Part shown: piece by piece, positions 1-8,976 of the stretch | Position numbering within the stretch: position 1 is the stretch's first letter | Layout: the number at the start of each line of letters is the position of its first letter | NCBI RefSeq assembly: GCF_020171465.1 | Contig: NZ_JAIUZR010000006.1 | Location: forward strand, 62,001 to 126,000 | Origin: Lutimonas saemankumensis | GTDB lineage: Bacteria > Bacteroidota > Bacteroidia > Flavobacteriales > Flavobacteriaceae | DNA: 64,000 nt | Direction of reading: 5' to 3' | Notes under the pieces: model-generated | What the model was told of the DNA's origin: nothing | Database searches by the model: none | What the model saw: the letters and a program-made list of their open reading frames with translations, nothing else | Made by a program: the position numbers and the translations under genes

Positions 1-119
1 CCGTCTAATGTTTTTTCTGCTATGAGCTTTCCTAAATTCTGGATCATGGGAAGCTGTGTCTCCATGATCCTGGACAACATCTCACTGATGATCGAATGAA
101 ATTCTTTCGATTTGTTCAC
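1..119 (-). CDS. SIS-domain sugar isomerase-like protein, N-terminal part only
   Basis: The reading frame runs off the left edge; only about 39 residues are visible. It would start at a GTG at 117-119, 4 nt after the stop of the NagX-like gene, so the two are probably co-transcribed. The visible residues (MNKSKEFHSIISEML at the start, then a helix ending near KLIAEK) resemble the N-terminal helix of SIS-domain proteins that bind phosphosugars such as GlcNAc-6-phosphate. That would suit a gene following a hexosaminidase and a glucosaminide acetyltransferase homologue. The identification rests on a short stretch and on context, so it is tentative; the catalytic part lies outside the window. Confidence 0.5.
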   Translation of the reverse strand, partial: MNKSKEFHSIISEMLSRIMETQLPMIQNLGKLIAEKTLD

Positions 120-123
120 AATA

Positions 124-1215
124 CTAAACTTTAATAAAAATCTTCTTTTTGTATAGAATATATGCCGGGATAAAGCAAATCAAGGTATATACGATCGACC
201 AGAGAAATGATGCCAATTCAGGAACCATTCCCGCATTGACCAATCCGTTATAAAAAAATCCTCTCACTCCCATAATATCGTTTAAAAGCCATGGAAACAT
301 TCCGGCAAAAACATAAACCGTAATGGCATTACTTCCATAGATAACACCAAATTTAGCAGATTTGTCATATCCCATGACATCTACCAGTAAAATACAGGCT
401 GCTAATGCCATAAAGGCCCAGCCCGAAGTAAAGAGTACGTATGAGCTGGTCCAGAGATTTTTATTGATCGGGAAGAACAGATCCCATAGGTATCCTCCAA
501 CTACACATAGCAAACCGATCAGGAAAAGATAATTTAATTTTTTTTCAATTTCCATATCCTGTTTCAGCAATTGCCCGGCAAACATCCCGGTCATCCCCGT
601 TACAATGGCGGGAATTGTACTTAAGAGTCCTTCCGGATCCCAGGTTCCCTGCCACATTCTCAAAGGTATAACAATACTGTCGATCCAGGCTGCAAGGTTT
701 TTCCCCGGTTCAAGAACACCTGCTCCTAATCCTGGAACTGGAATCAACATCATCGCAAGCCAGTAACCGACAAGAGCAGCTACCGCTATTTTTAATTGAG
801 TTTTCCAATTCACGGCCAGGAATATATGAGCGCATACCAAATAAACGATGGCGATTCGCTGAAGTACTCCGGGAATTCTTAATTCGGCGAAATTGAAATC
901 AGGAAAAAGGTTTAAAAGTATTCCCAGTGCGAAAATTTTAATGGACCGGATCCATATTTTTTTTCTCATTTTCTTCTTGTCCGCTCCGGCATCAAGTTGT
1001 TTGTAAGAGGATAAAACAATAGATACCCCCACGATAAACAGAAAGAATGGATACACGAAATCCGTTATCGTGATTCCATGCCATTCGGCGTGGGCGAGGG
1101 GCCAGTAAATATGTTCCCAGGACCCTGGGTCATTTACGACGATCATAAGAGCTATGGTAAGCCCTCGAAGCATGTCTAAAGAAATAAGTCGCTTGTTTGA
1201 ATCAAAAGTGCTCAT
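124..1215 (-). CDS. nagX: NagX-like heparan-alpha-glucosaminide N-acetyltransferase family membrane protein (DUF5009)
   Basis: A 363-residue polytopic membrane protein with about 10 hydrophobic segments. The N-terminus carries the family hallmark SLDMLRGLTIALMI followed by NDPGSWEHIYWPLAHAEWHG; His46 of that motif matches the position of the acetyl-accepting histidine of lysosomal HGSNAT. Bacterial members sit in amino-sugar catabolic clusters and are thought to act on glucosamine-containing sugars in the inner membrane, but their reaction is not firmly settled. The start ATG overlaps the end of the GH20 gene by 4 nt and the SIS-like gene follows within 5 nt, giving a three-gene unit. Family assignment is strong; the exact substrate is unknown. 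Confidence 0.85.
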   Translation of the reverse strand: MSTFDSNKRLISLDMLRGLTIALMIVVNDPGSWEHIYWPLAHAEWHGITITDFVYPFFLFIVGVSIVLSSYKQLDAGADKKKMRKKIWIRSIKIFALGILLNLFPDFNFAELRIPGVLQRIAIVYLVCAHIFLAVNWKTQLKIAVAALVGYWLAMMLIPVPGLGAGVLEPGKNLAAWIDSIVIPLRMWQGTWDPEGLLSTIPAIVTGMTGMFAGQLLKQDMEIEKKLNYLFLIGLLCVVGGYLWDLFFPINKNLWTSSYVLFTSGWAFMALAACILLVDVMGYDKSAKFGVIYGSNAITVYVFAGMFPWLLNDIMGVRGFFYNGLVNAGMVPELASFLWSIVYTLICFIPAYILYKKKIFIKV

Positions 1216-3785
1216 GGTGCAAGATTTAAATTGGTGTTTTTAGGTTGGCTCGTCCGACTTCCTCGTCCTTCTGAATTAAAGGCCCTGAGTTTGACAGGTA
1301 TTTGATTGATTTTTAAGGGTTCACTGTACAGTGCTGAATCCGGCCCTGGCTCAGAACCGTCCGTGGTATATCGAATCTCCAAACCTGGATAGGCAGAATT
1401 CGCAAATAAAAAACCATTTTGGACCTTTGCTCCGGGAGGAGGTATGCGATAATTAAATCCGCCAAATAATGAATTTAATCTTTTCATTTCAGTCTTCCCA
1501 ATGGTATTTGCCATCTGATTCCAGCCTTCCTGTATTTTTTTGTCTCGTAATTTTTTGTCTTCAATAGACTCCCAATCTCGTTCCCTGGCCCAAGCTGATT
1601 CTGCAAATCCAAGAAGCTTGGGAAGTAAATAATATTCAAGCATAGAGGAACCTTTTAACGTCTCACTCCAAAGTTGAGCCTGAATTCCAAGAATGTTTTT
1701 TTCTCCTTTTTTTGTCAGCCGTTCCATATTTTTGAACGATTCTTCCTGATCGATAGGCGTATAGTAGGAATCATCTCTTGTTGTGGTATGGAACACATTA
1801 TAAGGGGCATATTCATAAGCATTCCTCGTATTGACGAAACCAGCCCAATACAAGCCTGGTTCTTCAGGGTGTTTGTCGTAGGCAAGGTCAAAATAGAAAT
1901 TGGTAACAGGACATAAGACTACCGGATAACCTGCGTTGGCCAGTTTATATCCAAGATCCTGAGCGCCCCAAAGGTTGTTCCATATGTAAGGAACTACCTG
2001 ACCTCCGGAAAAATCTTTGTTTACAACTTTCTCGCCCTCCTGATTCTGAAGAACGGTTTCTTCCCATCCGGCGATGGTTAAATTCCTTTCTTGCAACATT
2101 TCAACAACACGATTGAAAAAATAAGTGTGAAGGTTTTCGGCATCCATTCCCTCCATTCCTTTAAGAAGATCATCACAAATTGGAGATTTCGTCCAGGGTC
2201 CAACCGGCACCTCATCACCACCAACATGAAAATATTCTAAGGGGACTTCAGCCTCCTTATAGTAACCCACGATCACATCAACCACTTTTTCGTAAAAACG
2301 ATACACGGATTCTCGGCAAACACAGGCAACGTTATCTTTGAAACTTTGGGCAGATGAGTACACAGATCTGTCATCAGGGTCTATGAGCCTGTATCGATTT
2401 GCTTCCTGCTCATCTCCCAGTTCCATGTATTTTTCATAGCGTTTTTCCATGGATTTGATCGCCGCGCGGGCGTGACCAGGAAGATTTACTTCAGGAATAA
2501 CCTTGATATGCCTTTCATGGGCATATTTCAAAATTTCGATAAATTCTTCTTTGGTATAAAACCCTGATCCATGACTACCCTCTTTATAAGCAAAAGGCCC
2601 CGAACCGTAAGATGGATGTAATGCGGCTTCATTCATGGATGCATGCTGTCGCTGTGCACCTACTTCCGTAAGCTCAGGAAGCCCTTCTATTTCCAGCCTC
2701 CATCCTTCATCTTCAGTGAAATAAAAAAGAAAGGTATTGATCTTGTAAGTGGCAAGGATATCGATCAGTTTCTTAACGGTTTCCTTACTTTGAAAGTTTC
2801 GCCCAACATCAAGTTGAAATCCCCTGTAACCAAACCTTGGATGGTCCTCTATTTTTACATGAGGCAGTGAGATCTCTCCTTTACTTACAGGAGATTGATT
2901 TGGAAGTGCAAGTAAACTCTGGATAGCATAAAAGGCACCAGCCTTGGTTTGTGCTTTTATCCTGATTCCCTCGCTGTCAATTGATAATTCATAACCCTCA
3001 TCACTCGCTGATGTGTTCTGGAGTTCTGATCTGATCAAACGTATGTCTGCCTCAGCTTCCTTTTTAATTTCGCTTGATACCTCAAATCGATCTGTCAACG
3101 CATTTTGAAGATAATTCAATTCACTGTTGAATTCTTTGTCGCCCCATATCCTCACTAGCTTCTTCAGTTCCAGTGTGCCCTCTGACCTTTCCGTATCGTA
3201 TGGGCTCGGGATGATCTTACTAAATTCATTCGATTTTAATTCAGAGATAATCTCGTTCTCAGAATACAGATTTTCACTTTCCGGTATGGGTACAAAATCA
3301 TTCCTGGACCTGTGGATTTGCTCTGGCCTGGAGAATTCTATGACCTTAAAATTTTCAGCCTCAAAAATTCTTTCACTGGTCTGACCCTCATCAACAACAA
3401 AATAAGGCCCCAGAGGAACGTCTGTGTTTTTTATCAGGGCATCCTGATAAAAATAGTCAATATGAAGGGTGTCTTTGGGGTGCAGAATAAAGTCTTCTGA
3501 ATTTGGGGAGAATTTAAACCAATCTCCATTGATATGAGTCACCTCACCCAGGTTGTTTTTCTCTTTGCGAGGCATGACATTGGCCTGGTTAAAGTAGAGG
3601 GTCCAGCTGCTGCCCATGAGCTCACTATTGGATTTATTGATAAATGTAAACCTTGCATGACATCCCTCTTTTTCCAGATTACTGACTACTTCCCAGTGAA
3701 TTTCCAGGGCTTCCAGGGCTTCTTTGTTTATATCAGTTTCACAGCCCAGGAGCGTGAAAAAAACAATGAATTTTATTATCCTCAT
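1212..3785 (-). CDS. GH20 beta-N-acetylhexosaminidase lipoprotein
   Basis: An 857-residue exo-acting hexosaminidase predicted to release terminal GlcNAc or GalNAc from glycans at the cell surface or periplasm. A short hydrophobic leader ends in a lipobox Cys (residue 15, FTLLGC). Order of domains: N-terminal chitobiase/hexosaminidase carbohydrate-binding-like domain (about 25-155), GH20b domain (about 190-315), GH20 catalytic barrel (about 318-735) with the substrate-assisted Asp-Glu pair in HVGGDEVP (D524, E525), and a C-terminal CHB_HEX_C-type domain (about 785-850, RYTTDGSEPG). It is the first gene of a minus-strand unit with the NagX-like gene. Chitin fragments or host/algal glycoproteins are possible substrates; the sequence does not decide between them. 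Confidence 0.93.
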   Translation of the reverse strand: MRIIKFIVFFTLLGCETDINKEALEALEIHWEVVSNLEKEGCHARFTFINKSNSELMGSSWTLYFNQANVMPRKEKNNLGEVTHINGDWFKFSPNSEDFILHPKDTLHIDYFYQDALIKNTDVPLGPYFVVDEGQTSERIFEAENFKVIEFSRPEQIHRSRNDFVPIPESENLYSENEIISELKSNEFSKIIPSPYDTERSEGTLELKKLVRIWGDKEFNSELNYLQNALTDRFEVSSEIKKEAEADIRLIRSELQNTSASDEGYELSIDSEGIRIKAQTKAGAFYAIQSLLALPNQSPVSKGEISLPHVKIEDHPRFGYRGFQLDVGRNFQSKETVKKLIDILATYKINTFLFYFTEDEGWRLEIEGLPELTEVGAQRQHASMNEAALHPSYGSGPFAYKEGSHGSGFYTKEEFIEILKYAHERHIKVIPEVNLPGHARAAIKSMEKRYEKYMELGDEQEANRYRLIDPDDRSVYSSAQSFKDNVACVCRESVYRFYEKVVDVIVGYYKEAEVPLEYFHVGGDEVPVGPWTKSPICDDLLKGMEGMDAENLHTYFFNRVVEMLQERNLTIAGWEETVLQNQEGEKVVNKDFSGGQVVPYIWNNLWGAQDLGYKLANAGYPVVLCPVTNFYFDLAYDKHPEEPGLYWAGFVNTRNAYEYAPYNVFHTTTRDDSYYTPIDQEESFKNMERLTKKGEKNILGIQAQLWSETLKGSSMLEYYLLPKLLGFAESAWARERDWESIEDKKLRDKKIQEGWNQMANTIGKTEMKRLNSLFGGFNYRIPPPGAKVQNGFLFANSAYPGLEIRYTTDGSEPGPDSALYSEPLKINQIPVKLRAFNSEGRGSRTSQPKNTNLNLAP

Positions 3786-4058
3786 AGAAGAAAATTATGA
3801 AATGAAAAATTAATTCTATGCCGGGGGATTTCAGGGTATAATATTAGTCAAATTATTAAATTCGACAAAGGCTTTTCGGCAGAAGGATTAAGTCTGTGGT
3901 TTATCGACCTAAAATTGATGACGGACATCAATTGAATCAAAAAATGAAATTATTATTAATTAAAAATTGTTTACTTTAGTGTCAATCGATCCCCGAAATT
4001 TCTTCATTTTCGAGGAGTTTTCAGGATCGCAACGAATCATTAACCAAACTTTTTAAAA
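3786..4058. promoter_or_regulatory. Divergent intergenic region between GH20 gene and aqpZ
   Basis: 273 nt of AT-rich sequence that must hold the promoters of both the minus-strand amino-sugar unit and the plus-strand aqpZ-mod unit. No exact TAnnTTTG box was found; TACTTTAG at about 3972-3979 is a near match for the aqpZ side. A weak stem-loop (CGAAAT...ATTTTCG) lies near 3995-4013. No molybdenum-cofactor riboswitch or operator could be recognised. Confidence 0.35.
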
Positions 4059-4751
4059 ATGAAAAAATTATTAGCAGAATTTATCGGTACCCTTTGGCTG
4101 GTGCTTGGTGGATGTGGTAGCGCTGTTCTTGCAGCTGGTTATCCGGAACTTGGAATTGGATTTGTAGGAGTCTCTTTAGCTTTTGGACTAACGGTTTTAA
4201 CCATGGCCTATGCCATAGGGCATATTTCCGGTTGTCACCTGAACCCGGCAGTTTCCATTGGCCTTTGGATGGGGGGACGATTCGATAAAAAGGACCTTAT
4301 ACCTTATATTATTGCTCAGGTACTTGGAGGAATTGCAGGTGCAGGGATCTTGTATTTGATTGCAAGCGGTAAAGAAGGTTTTGATCTTGTAGGAAGTGGT
4401 TTCGCCGCAAATGGTTTTGGAGAGCATTCACCAGATGGATATGGCATGACCGCTGCCCTTGTAACAGAAATTGTCATGACCTTTATGTTTTTGATTGTCA
4501 TTTTAGGGGCAACACATTCCAAGGCTCCAAAAGGATTTGGAGGGTTGGCAATCGGACTCGCACTTACATTGATTCACCTGATCAGTATTCCCGTTACAAA
4601 TACTTCGGTCAATCCGGCACGAAGTACAAGCCAGGCACTATTTGTAGGAGATTGGGCTCTGGGTCAATTATGGTTGTTTTGGGCAGCTCCAATAATCGGT
4701 GCTGTCATAGCCGGTTTGGTTTACAAATTCATGTCACCCGAAGAAGCTTGA
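4059..4751 (+). CDS. aqpZ: Aquaporin Z water channel
   Basis: A 230-residue MIP-family channel with six membrane segments and two half-helices carrying both NPA motifs (HLNPAV at 60-65, SVNPAR at 183-188). The constriction residues line up with the water-selective pattern of E. coli AqpZ: Phe42, His173, Thr182 and Arg188, so it should pass water and not glycerol. It lies 22 nt ahead of modA on the same strand and may share its transcript, an unusual pairing whose meaning is not obvious. Length is standard for the family. Confidence 0.95.
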   Translation: MKKLLAEFIGTLWLVLGGCGSAVLAAGYPELGIGFVGVSLAFGLTVLTMAYAIGHISGCHLNPAVSIGLWMGGRFDKKDLIPYIIAQVLGGIAGAGILYLIASGKEGFDLVGSGFAANGFGEHSPDGYGMTAALVTEIVMTFMFLIVILGATHSKAPKGFGGLAIGLALTLIHLISIPVTNTSVNPARSTSQALFVGDWALGQLWLFWAAPIIGAVIAGLVYKFMSPEEA

Positions 4752-4773
4752 GGCTAAAATTGTTTATGGGCCT

Positions 4774-5541
4774 ATGATTAAAAAACATGCGAGTTCTGTT
4801 TCCTTGTTCATTGTAATTCTTTTGGCTTCATGCAAAACTGAAAGCAAACAGGTTTTTACAATAGCTGCTGCAGCAAATCTCCAGTTCGTTATTGAGGAAC
4901 TCGTTGAGAATTTTTCAGAGAAAACGGGAACGGAATGTCAGATTGTAATGAGTTCCAGTGGAAAACTCACGGCTCAGATCATGGAGGGTGCCCCCTTTGA
5001 TCTTTTTCTTTCTGCGGATATGAAATATCCCTCAGAATTGTTTAAAGAGGGATTCACGCTTTCTAAGCCTATTACCTATGCCTATGGGAATCTGGTTTTG
5101 TGGTCCGTTAAGAAGGATATTACACTTGACCTTGGCGTTCTAAGTTCGGGACATCTGGAATTCGTGGCCCTGGGAAATCCCAGGACTGCGCCTTATGGTG
5201 TCGCGGCCATGAATGTGATCAATGGTCTTAATTTACAGGATCAGCTCCGGGAAAAACTTGTTTTTGGAGAAAGCATCGGGCAGACAAATCAATTTATTAT
5301 CTCAGGAGCAGCAGATTTAGGATTTACTTCAAAGTCAGTTGTTCTTTCAAACAAAATGAAGGATGTAGGAACATGGGTCGAAATTGATGAGAGCCTTTAC
5401 GATCCGATTGCTCAGGGAATGGTCATTTTAAAAGTTAGAAATCAATTCATGGAGGATGCAAATAAATTCAAAGATTTTCTTCTTTCTGATGAAGGAAAAG
5501 TAATTTTGCATAAGTTTGGATACCGTACAGAACTAAAGTGA
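4774..5541 (+). CDS. modA: Molybdate ABC transporter substrate-binding lipoprotein ModA
   Basis: A 255-residue periplasmic binding protein with a lipoprotein signal (lipobox LLASC, Cys20). The mature N-terminus reads VFTIAAAANLQFVIEEL, the usual ModA start, and MSSSGKLTAQI gives the serine residues that contact the oxyanion. It captures molybdate or tungstate for ModBC. The stop codon overlaps the GTG start of the next gene by 4 nt, showing translational coupling in a modA-mop-modB-modC operon. Oxyanion preference between molybdate and tungstate cannot be told from sequence. Confidence 0.93.
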   Translation: MIKKHASSVSLFIVILLASCKTESKQVFTIAAAANLQFVIEELVENFSEKTGTECQIVMSSSGKLTAQIMEGAPFDLFLSADMKYPSELFKEGFTLSKPITYAYGNLVLWSVKKDITLDLGVLSSGHLEFVALGNPRTAPYGVAAMNVINGLNLQDQLREKLVFGESIGQTNQFIISGAADLGFTSKSVVLSNKMKDVGTWVEIDESLYDPIAQGMVILKVRNQFMEDANKFKDFLLSDEGKVILHKFGYRTELK

Positions 5542-5936
5542 ATATACTCTCAGGTAAAATAGCCAACATTAATGTAAATGGAGATCTTTCCATAGTGAGG
5601 GTGCATGTAGGATCTGAAATCTTTTCTTCGATCCTTATAGACACCCCGGATACGGCAGACTATCTCCAGGTGGGTAATGAAGTTAAAGTCATTTTCAAAG
5701 AAACCGAAGTGATATTAGGGGTTGGAGATATGAGGGGGATTAGTCTAAGAAACAAACTCAAAGGAAGAGTTTGCAATATTGAATCGGATACTTTATTAAG
5801 TAAAGTTTCCATAGAAACTGAAGTTGGCCGTATTACTTCCATTATTACTTCAAATGCTGTTGAGCAGTTGAACATCAAGAATAATATGGAGTTGACGGCT
5901 ATGATAAAAACCAATGAATTGATACTTGCAAAATGA
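5538..5936 (+). CDS. Di-domain molybdate-binding (Mop/TOBE) protein
   Basis: A 132-residue cytoplasmic protein made of two tandem Mop (TOBE) domains, about residues 2-65 and 70-132; the second begins with SLRNKLKGRV, the typical NxxxGxV pattern of molbindins. Such proteins bind molybdate oxyanions at subunit interfaces and serve as a store or buffer. It starts with GTG inside the end of modA and its stop overlaps the modB start by 4 nt, so it is expressed as part of the transporter operon. Di-Mop proteins are more often unlinked or fused to ModE or ModC; here the pair is a free-standing gene inserted between modA and modB. Confidence 0.85.
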   Translation: MNILSGKIANINVNGDLSIVRVHVGSEIFSSILIDTPDTADYLQVGNEVKVIFKETEVILGVGDMRGISLRNKLKGRVCNIESDTLLSKVSIETEVGRITSIITSNAVEQLNIKNNMELTAMIKTNELILAK

Positions 5937-6613
5937 TTGATTGGAACCCCTTGGTAATCACATTTAAGCTGGCCTTGATAACAACCTTATTACTGCTTCT
6001 TATCTCAGTGCCATTGGCCTACTGGCTGGCTTATACCAGATCAAAGATCAAACCTTTTGCTGAGACTCTGGTTAGCATGCCGCTGGTCCTGCCACCCACT
6101 GTAATTGGTTTTTATATGCTTCTAGCTTTTAGCCCGTCAAATGCCTTTGGTACCTGGCTGGATGAATGGTTGGGCTTAAGACTCGTGTTTTCTTTTGAGG
6201 GACTGGTACTGGGCTCCATGATTTACAGTTTGCCTTTTATGGTCCACCCGATACAGGCCGGTTTTTCCAATTTATCACCTTCCCTCAAGCATGCCTCATT
6301 TATTATGGGTAAATCCAGGTTCAAAACCTTGATCAGGGTGTTATTACCAAACATCAAACCTTCAATTTTAACAGGAGTTATCCTGGCTTTTGCCCATACT
6401 ATAGGAGAATTTGGTGTTGTCTTGATGATTGGAGGAAATCTGGCGGGGAAAACAAAAGTGGCTTCGATTGCCATTTACGATGAGGTTGAAAGCATGAATT
6501 ATGCCACTGCCAATACCTATTCACTGGTTTTATTTGCAATTACCTTTGTTATTTTGCTTTTCGTCTTTCTGGTTAATGGAGGCTATTTTTCTAAATTTAA
6601 GTCTAATGATTGA
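5933..6613 (+). CDS. modB: Molybdate ABC transporter permease ModB
   Basis: A 226-residue inner-membrane permease with five to six hydrophobic segments. The ATPase-contact (EAA) loop is visible as HASFIMGKSRFKTLIRVLLP (about 120-139) and is followed by the conserved LAFAHTIGEFGVVLMIGGN segment typical of ModB/CysT proteins. It forms the dimeric channel that receives molybdate from ModA. Its ATG overlaps the stop of the Mop gene and its end overlaps the start of modC by 8 nt. Confidence 0.93.
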   Translation: MIDWNPLVITFKLALITTLLLLLISVPLAYWLAYTRSKIKPFAETLVSMPLVLPPTVIGFYMLLAFSPSNAFGTWLDEWLGLRLVFSFEGLVLGSMIYSLPFMVHPIQAGFSNLSPSLKHASFIMGKSRFKTLIRVLLPNIKPSILTGVILAFAHTIGEFGVVLMIGGNLAGKTKVASIAIYDEVESMNYATANTYSLVLFAITFVILLFVFLVNGGYFSKFKSND

Positions 6614-7481
6614 ATTCAGTCTAGAGAAATTATTGCAATCGCCCGATGGTGAGATGAAACTCGATGTGAATTTAAAGCTGGAGGAAGGAAGCCTAATGAC
6701 GATTTATGGAAAGTCAGGTGCGGGAAAAAGTACTTTGTTAATGCTTCTTGCGGGATTGCTTACTCCGGATAAGGGAAAGATAAGTTATGCCGACAATATA
6801 TGGCTGGATACAGAGAATGGAATTTCTCTTTCCCCTCAAAAAAGGGAAATCGGATTTGTGTTTCAGGAATACGCTCTTTTTCCCAACATGACGGTTGAAG
6901 AAAATTTACGGTACGGACTGCGAAAAGGACAATCCGAAACTATGGTGAATAAACTGGTGGAGATTGTTGATCTGGGACAATTGAGAAATAGAAAGCCTCA
7001 TGCTTTATCAGGAGGTCAGAAGCAAAGGGTTGCCCTGGCCCGAGCCCTGGTGAGTCGCCCAAAACTATTGTTGCTTGACGAGCCTCTGTCTGCCCTTGAT
7101 CAAGAAATGAGATCCCGATTGCAAAATTATATCCTTGAATTGCACAGGGAATTCAATTTAACCACCGTATTAATTAGTCACGATGTTTCTGAAATCATCA
7201 GGTTGTCTGATTTCATGGTTCAGCTTGATAACGGCAAGGTTATCAATAAAGGAGTTCCCGCAGATTTATTTACCAGTGACAGAGTTAATGCAAAGTTTCA
7301 GTTCACGGGAGAAGTCATCAACATGGTCCGTCAGGATTTTATTGTTATTGTAACGGTTCTTATCGGGAAAGACCTTGTAAAGGTCATTGCCAATGACCAG
7401 GAAGCTGCAGAACTTAAGGTTGGGGATAAAGTACTTATTGCTTCCAAGGCATTTAATCCTATCATCCACAAGATTAGTTAA
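6606..7481 (+). CDS. modC: Molybdate ABC transporter ATP-binding protein ModC
   Basis: A 291-residue ATPase that powers ModB. Walker A is GKSGAGKS (residues 35-42), the signature is LSGGQKQR, Walker B is LLLLDEPLSALD and the switch His follows in LISHDV. A C-terminal segment from about 230 is a single TOBE-like regulatory domain. The open frame extends upstream to 6501 but that part is the modB coding region read in another frame; the ATG at 6606, which gives MIEFSLEKLL, is the sensible start and overlaps the modB stop by 8 nt. It closes the operon. Confidence 0.93.
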   Translation: MIEFSLEKLLQSPDGEMKLDVNLKLEEGSLMTIYGKSGAGKSTLLMLLAGLLTPDKGKISYADNIWLDTENGISLSPQKREIGFVFQEYALFPNMTVEENLRYGLRKGQSETMVNKLVEIVDLGQLRNRKPHALSGGQKQRVALARALVSRPKLLLLDEPLSALDQEMRSRLQNYILELHREFNLTTVLISHDVSEIIRLSDFMVQLDNGKVINKGVPADLFTSDRVNAKFQFTGEVINMVRQDFIVIVTVLIGKDLVKVIANDQEAAELKVGDKVLIASKAFNPIIHKIS

Positions 7482-7587
7482 TCGAACCGGGCCTTTTTCA
7501 ATACGTTATAATTAAGTTAAAATTCTTTTCTATGTTAACTATATTCAGTAATTTCAATAGTTGAATTAAAGCCTAAAATATTTTGTC

Positions 7588-8874
7588 ATGACATTGATAA
7601 ATAACAAGTTAAGTAATAATGTTGCCGCATTATTTTCAAGTTTTATATGCCTTGCGATTTTTCTGGTTTCTCATCACGATTTGATCGCCCAGGATACGGG
7701 TTCTCCGGGTTATGGAGAATACAAAGGAATCATTATGGATGGGAAGACTAAAAAATCACTGGAATACGCTTCGATTACTGTCAGTAATTCAAATATTTCA
7801 ACGATTTCAAATCTTGAAGGGGGCTTTTTGTTAAAGGTTCCGGACAATTTGAAAAATGAAAGCGTTATCATCAGTTATCTGGGTTATAACAATAAAGTGA
7901 TCCCGTTGAGTAACTTCGGTCAGGAGGTTATGAAAATAAGTATGGAAGAATCTTTTGAGAAGCTTCCGGATGTGAATTTGGTGGAGGTTGAACCGGTAAA
8001 AGTCATTAAAAAAGTTATTGAACAAAGGAAAACCAATTCCTATCAGGATCCGGTTATTGTAAAAGCGTTTTATCGTGAATCTATCAAGAAAAGAAGAACG
8101 TATGCCTCATTGTCCGAGGCTGTCGTAGATGTGTACAAGAGCCAGAGAGGAACACAAGGAGATTACGCCGAACTTGAAAAATCAAGAAAAAGTACCGATT
8201 ACAGAAAAATAGACACGCTTGTGATCAAACTTCAGGGAGGTCCCTATAACAATCTCAGCATGGATATGATGAGAAACAGTGATTTGTTTTTTACTGGTGA
8301 TATGTTTGAGATCTATAAGTTTTCCTTTGATAAAATAATCAGTCTGGACAACAGAAATGTCTTTGTGATTGATTTTGTTCAACGCCCTTCCATCGTAGAG
8401 CCATTTTACGAGGGGAAATTGTATGTTGATACAGAATCCTACGCTTTGGTGAAATCTGTTTTCAGTTTAAACCTGAGAAACCTGGAAAAGGCCAAAAAGT
8501 TCTTCGTAAGAAGAAAACCACCAAACGCTGATGTGATTCCAATGGAAACCAAATACATTATTGACTATAAGGAAACAGGTGGAAAATGGCATTTTAGTTA
8601 TAGCAGGATCGAGCTTAGCTTTAAAATCAAATGGGATAAAAAATTATTTAACTCGGTGTATAATGTTGCCATTGAGATGGCCGTCACGGATTGGAAACCG
8701 AATACTCAGGACATTTCAGTTAGAAACAGGGACAGGATGAAAAGGAATGTCATTCTTACGGATGAAACCTCAGGTTTTTCAGATCCGGAATTCTGGGGTG
8801 AACTCAATGTTATCGAGCCTGATAAATCCATAGAGAACGCTATTAAAAAAATACAGAGAAATTATAATCGCTAA
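7588..8874 (+). CDS. Secreted protein with carboxypeptidase-like regulatory domain
   Basis: A 428-residue exported protein. A long hydrophobic leader (about 10-34) ends in a signal-peptidase-like site (LIAQ). Residues about 46-120 form a CarboxypepD_reg-like domain (YKGIIMDGKTKKSLEYASITV, GGFLLKVP, ISYLGYNNK), the fold found at the N-termini of SusC/TonB receptors, but no plug or barrel follows. The rest (about 140-428) is a beta-rich region of unknown function, seen widely as a stand-alone family in Bacteroidetes. Likely periplasmic or outer-membrane associated. No operon partner is clear; the next gene starts 102 nt further on. Confidence 0.7.
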   Translation: MTLINNKLSNNVAALFSSFICLAIFLVSHHDLIAQDTGSPGYGEYKGIIMDGKTKKSLEYASITVSNSNISTISNLEGGFLLKVPDNLKNESVIISYLGYNNKVIPLSNFGQEVMKISMEESFEKLPDVNLVEVEPVKVIKKVIEQRKTNSYQDPVIVKAFYRESIKKRRTYASLSEAVVDVYKSQRGTQGDYAELEKSRKSTDYRKIDTLVIKLQGGPYNNLSMDMMRNSDLFFTGDMFEIYKFSFDKIISLDNRNVFVIDFVQRPSIVEPFYEGKLYVDTESYALVKSVFSLNLRNLEKAKKFFVRRKPPNADVIPMETKYIIDYKETGGKWHFSYSRIELSFKIKWDKKLFNSVYNVAIEMAVTDWKPNTQDISVRNRDRMKRNVILTDETSGFSDPEFWGELNVIEPDKSIENAIKKIQRNYNR

Positions 8875-8976
8875 GCGTCCGGAACTCACTGTAAGCTTAA
8901 GTTTTAATAAAGTTTTAATAAAAAAGTAGGTTAGAATTTGTAATTTGCGCGCCGAAAAAAATATTAAAACTTACAG

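Noticed and set aside
3786-4058. Molybdenum-cofactor riboswitch ahead of the aqpZ-mod unit
   Set aside because: No long conserved multi-stem structure could be recognised, and the genes are for transport and storage with an aquaporin gene first.
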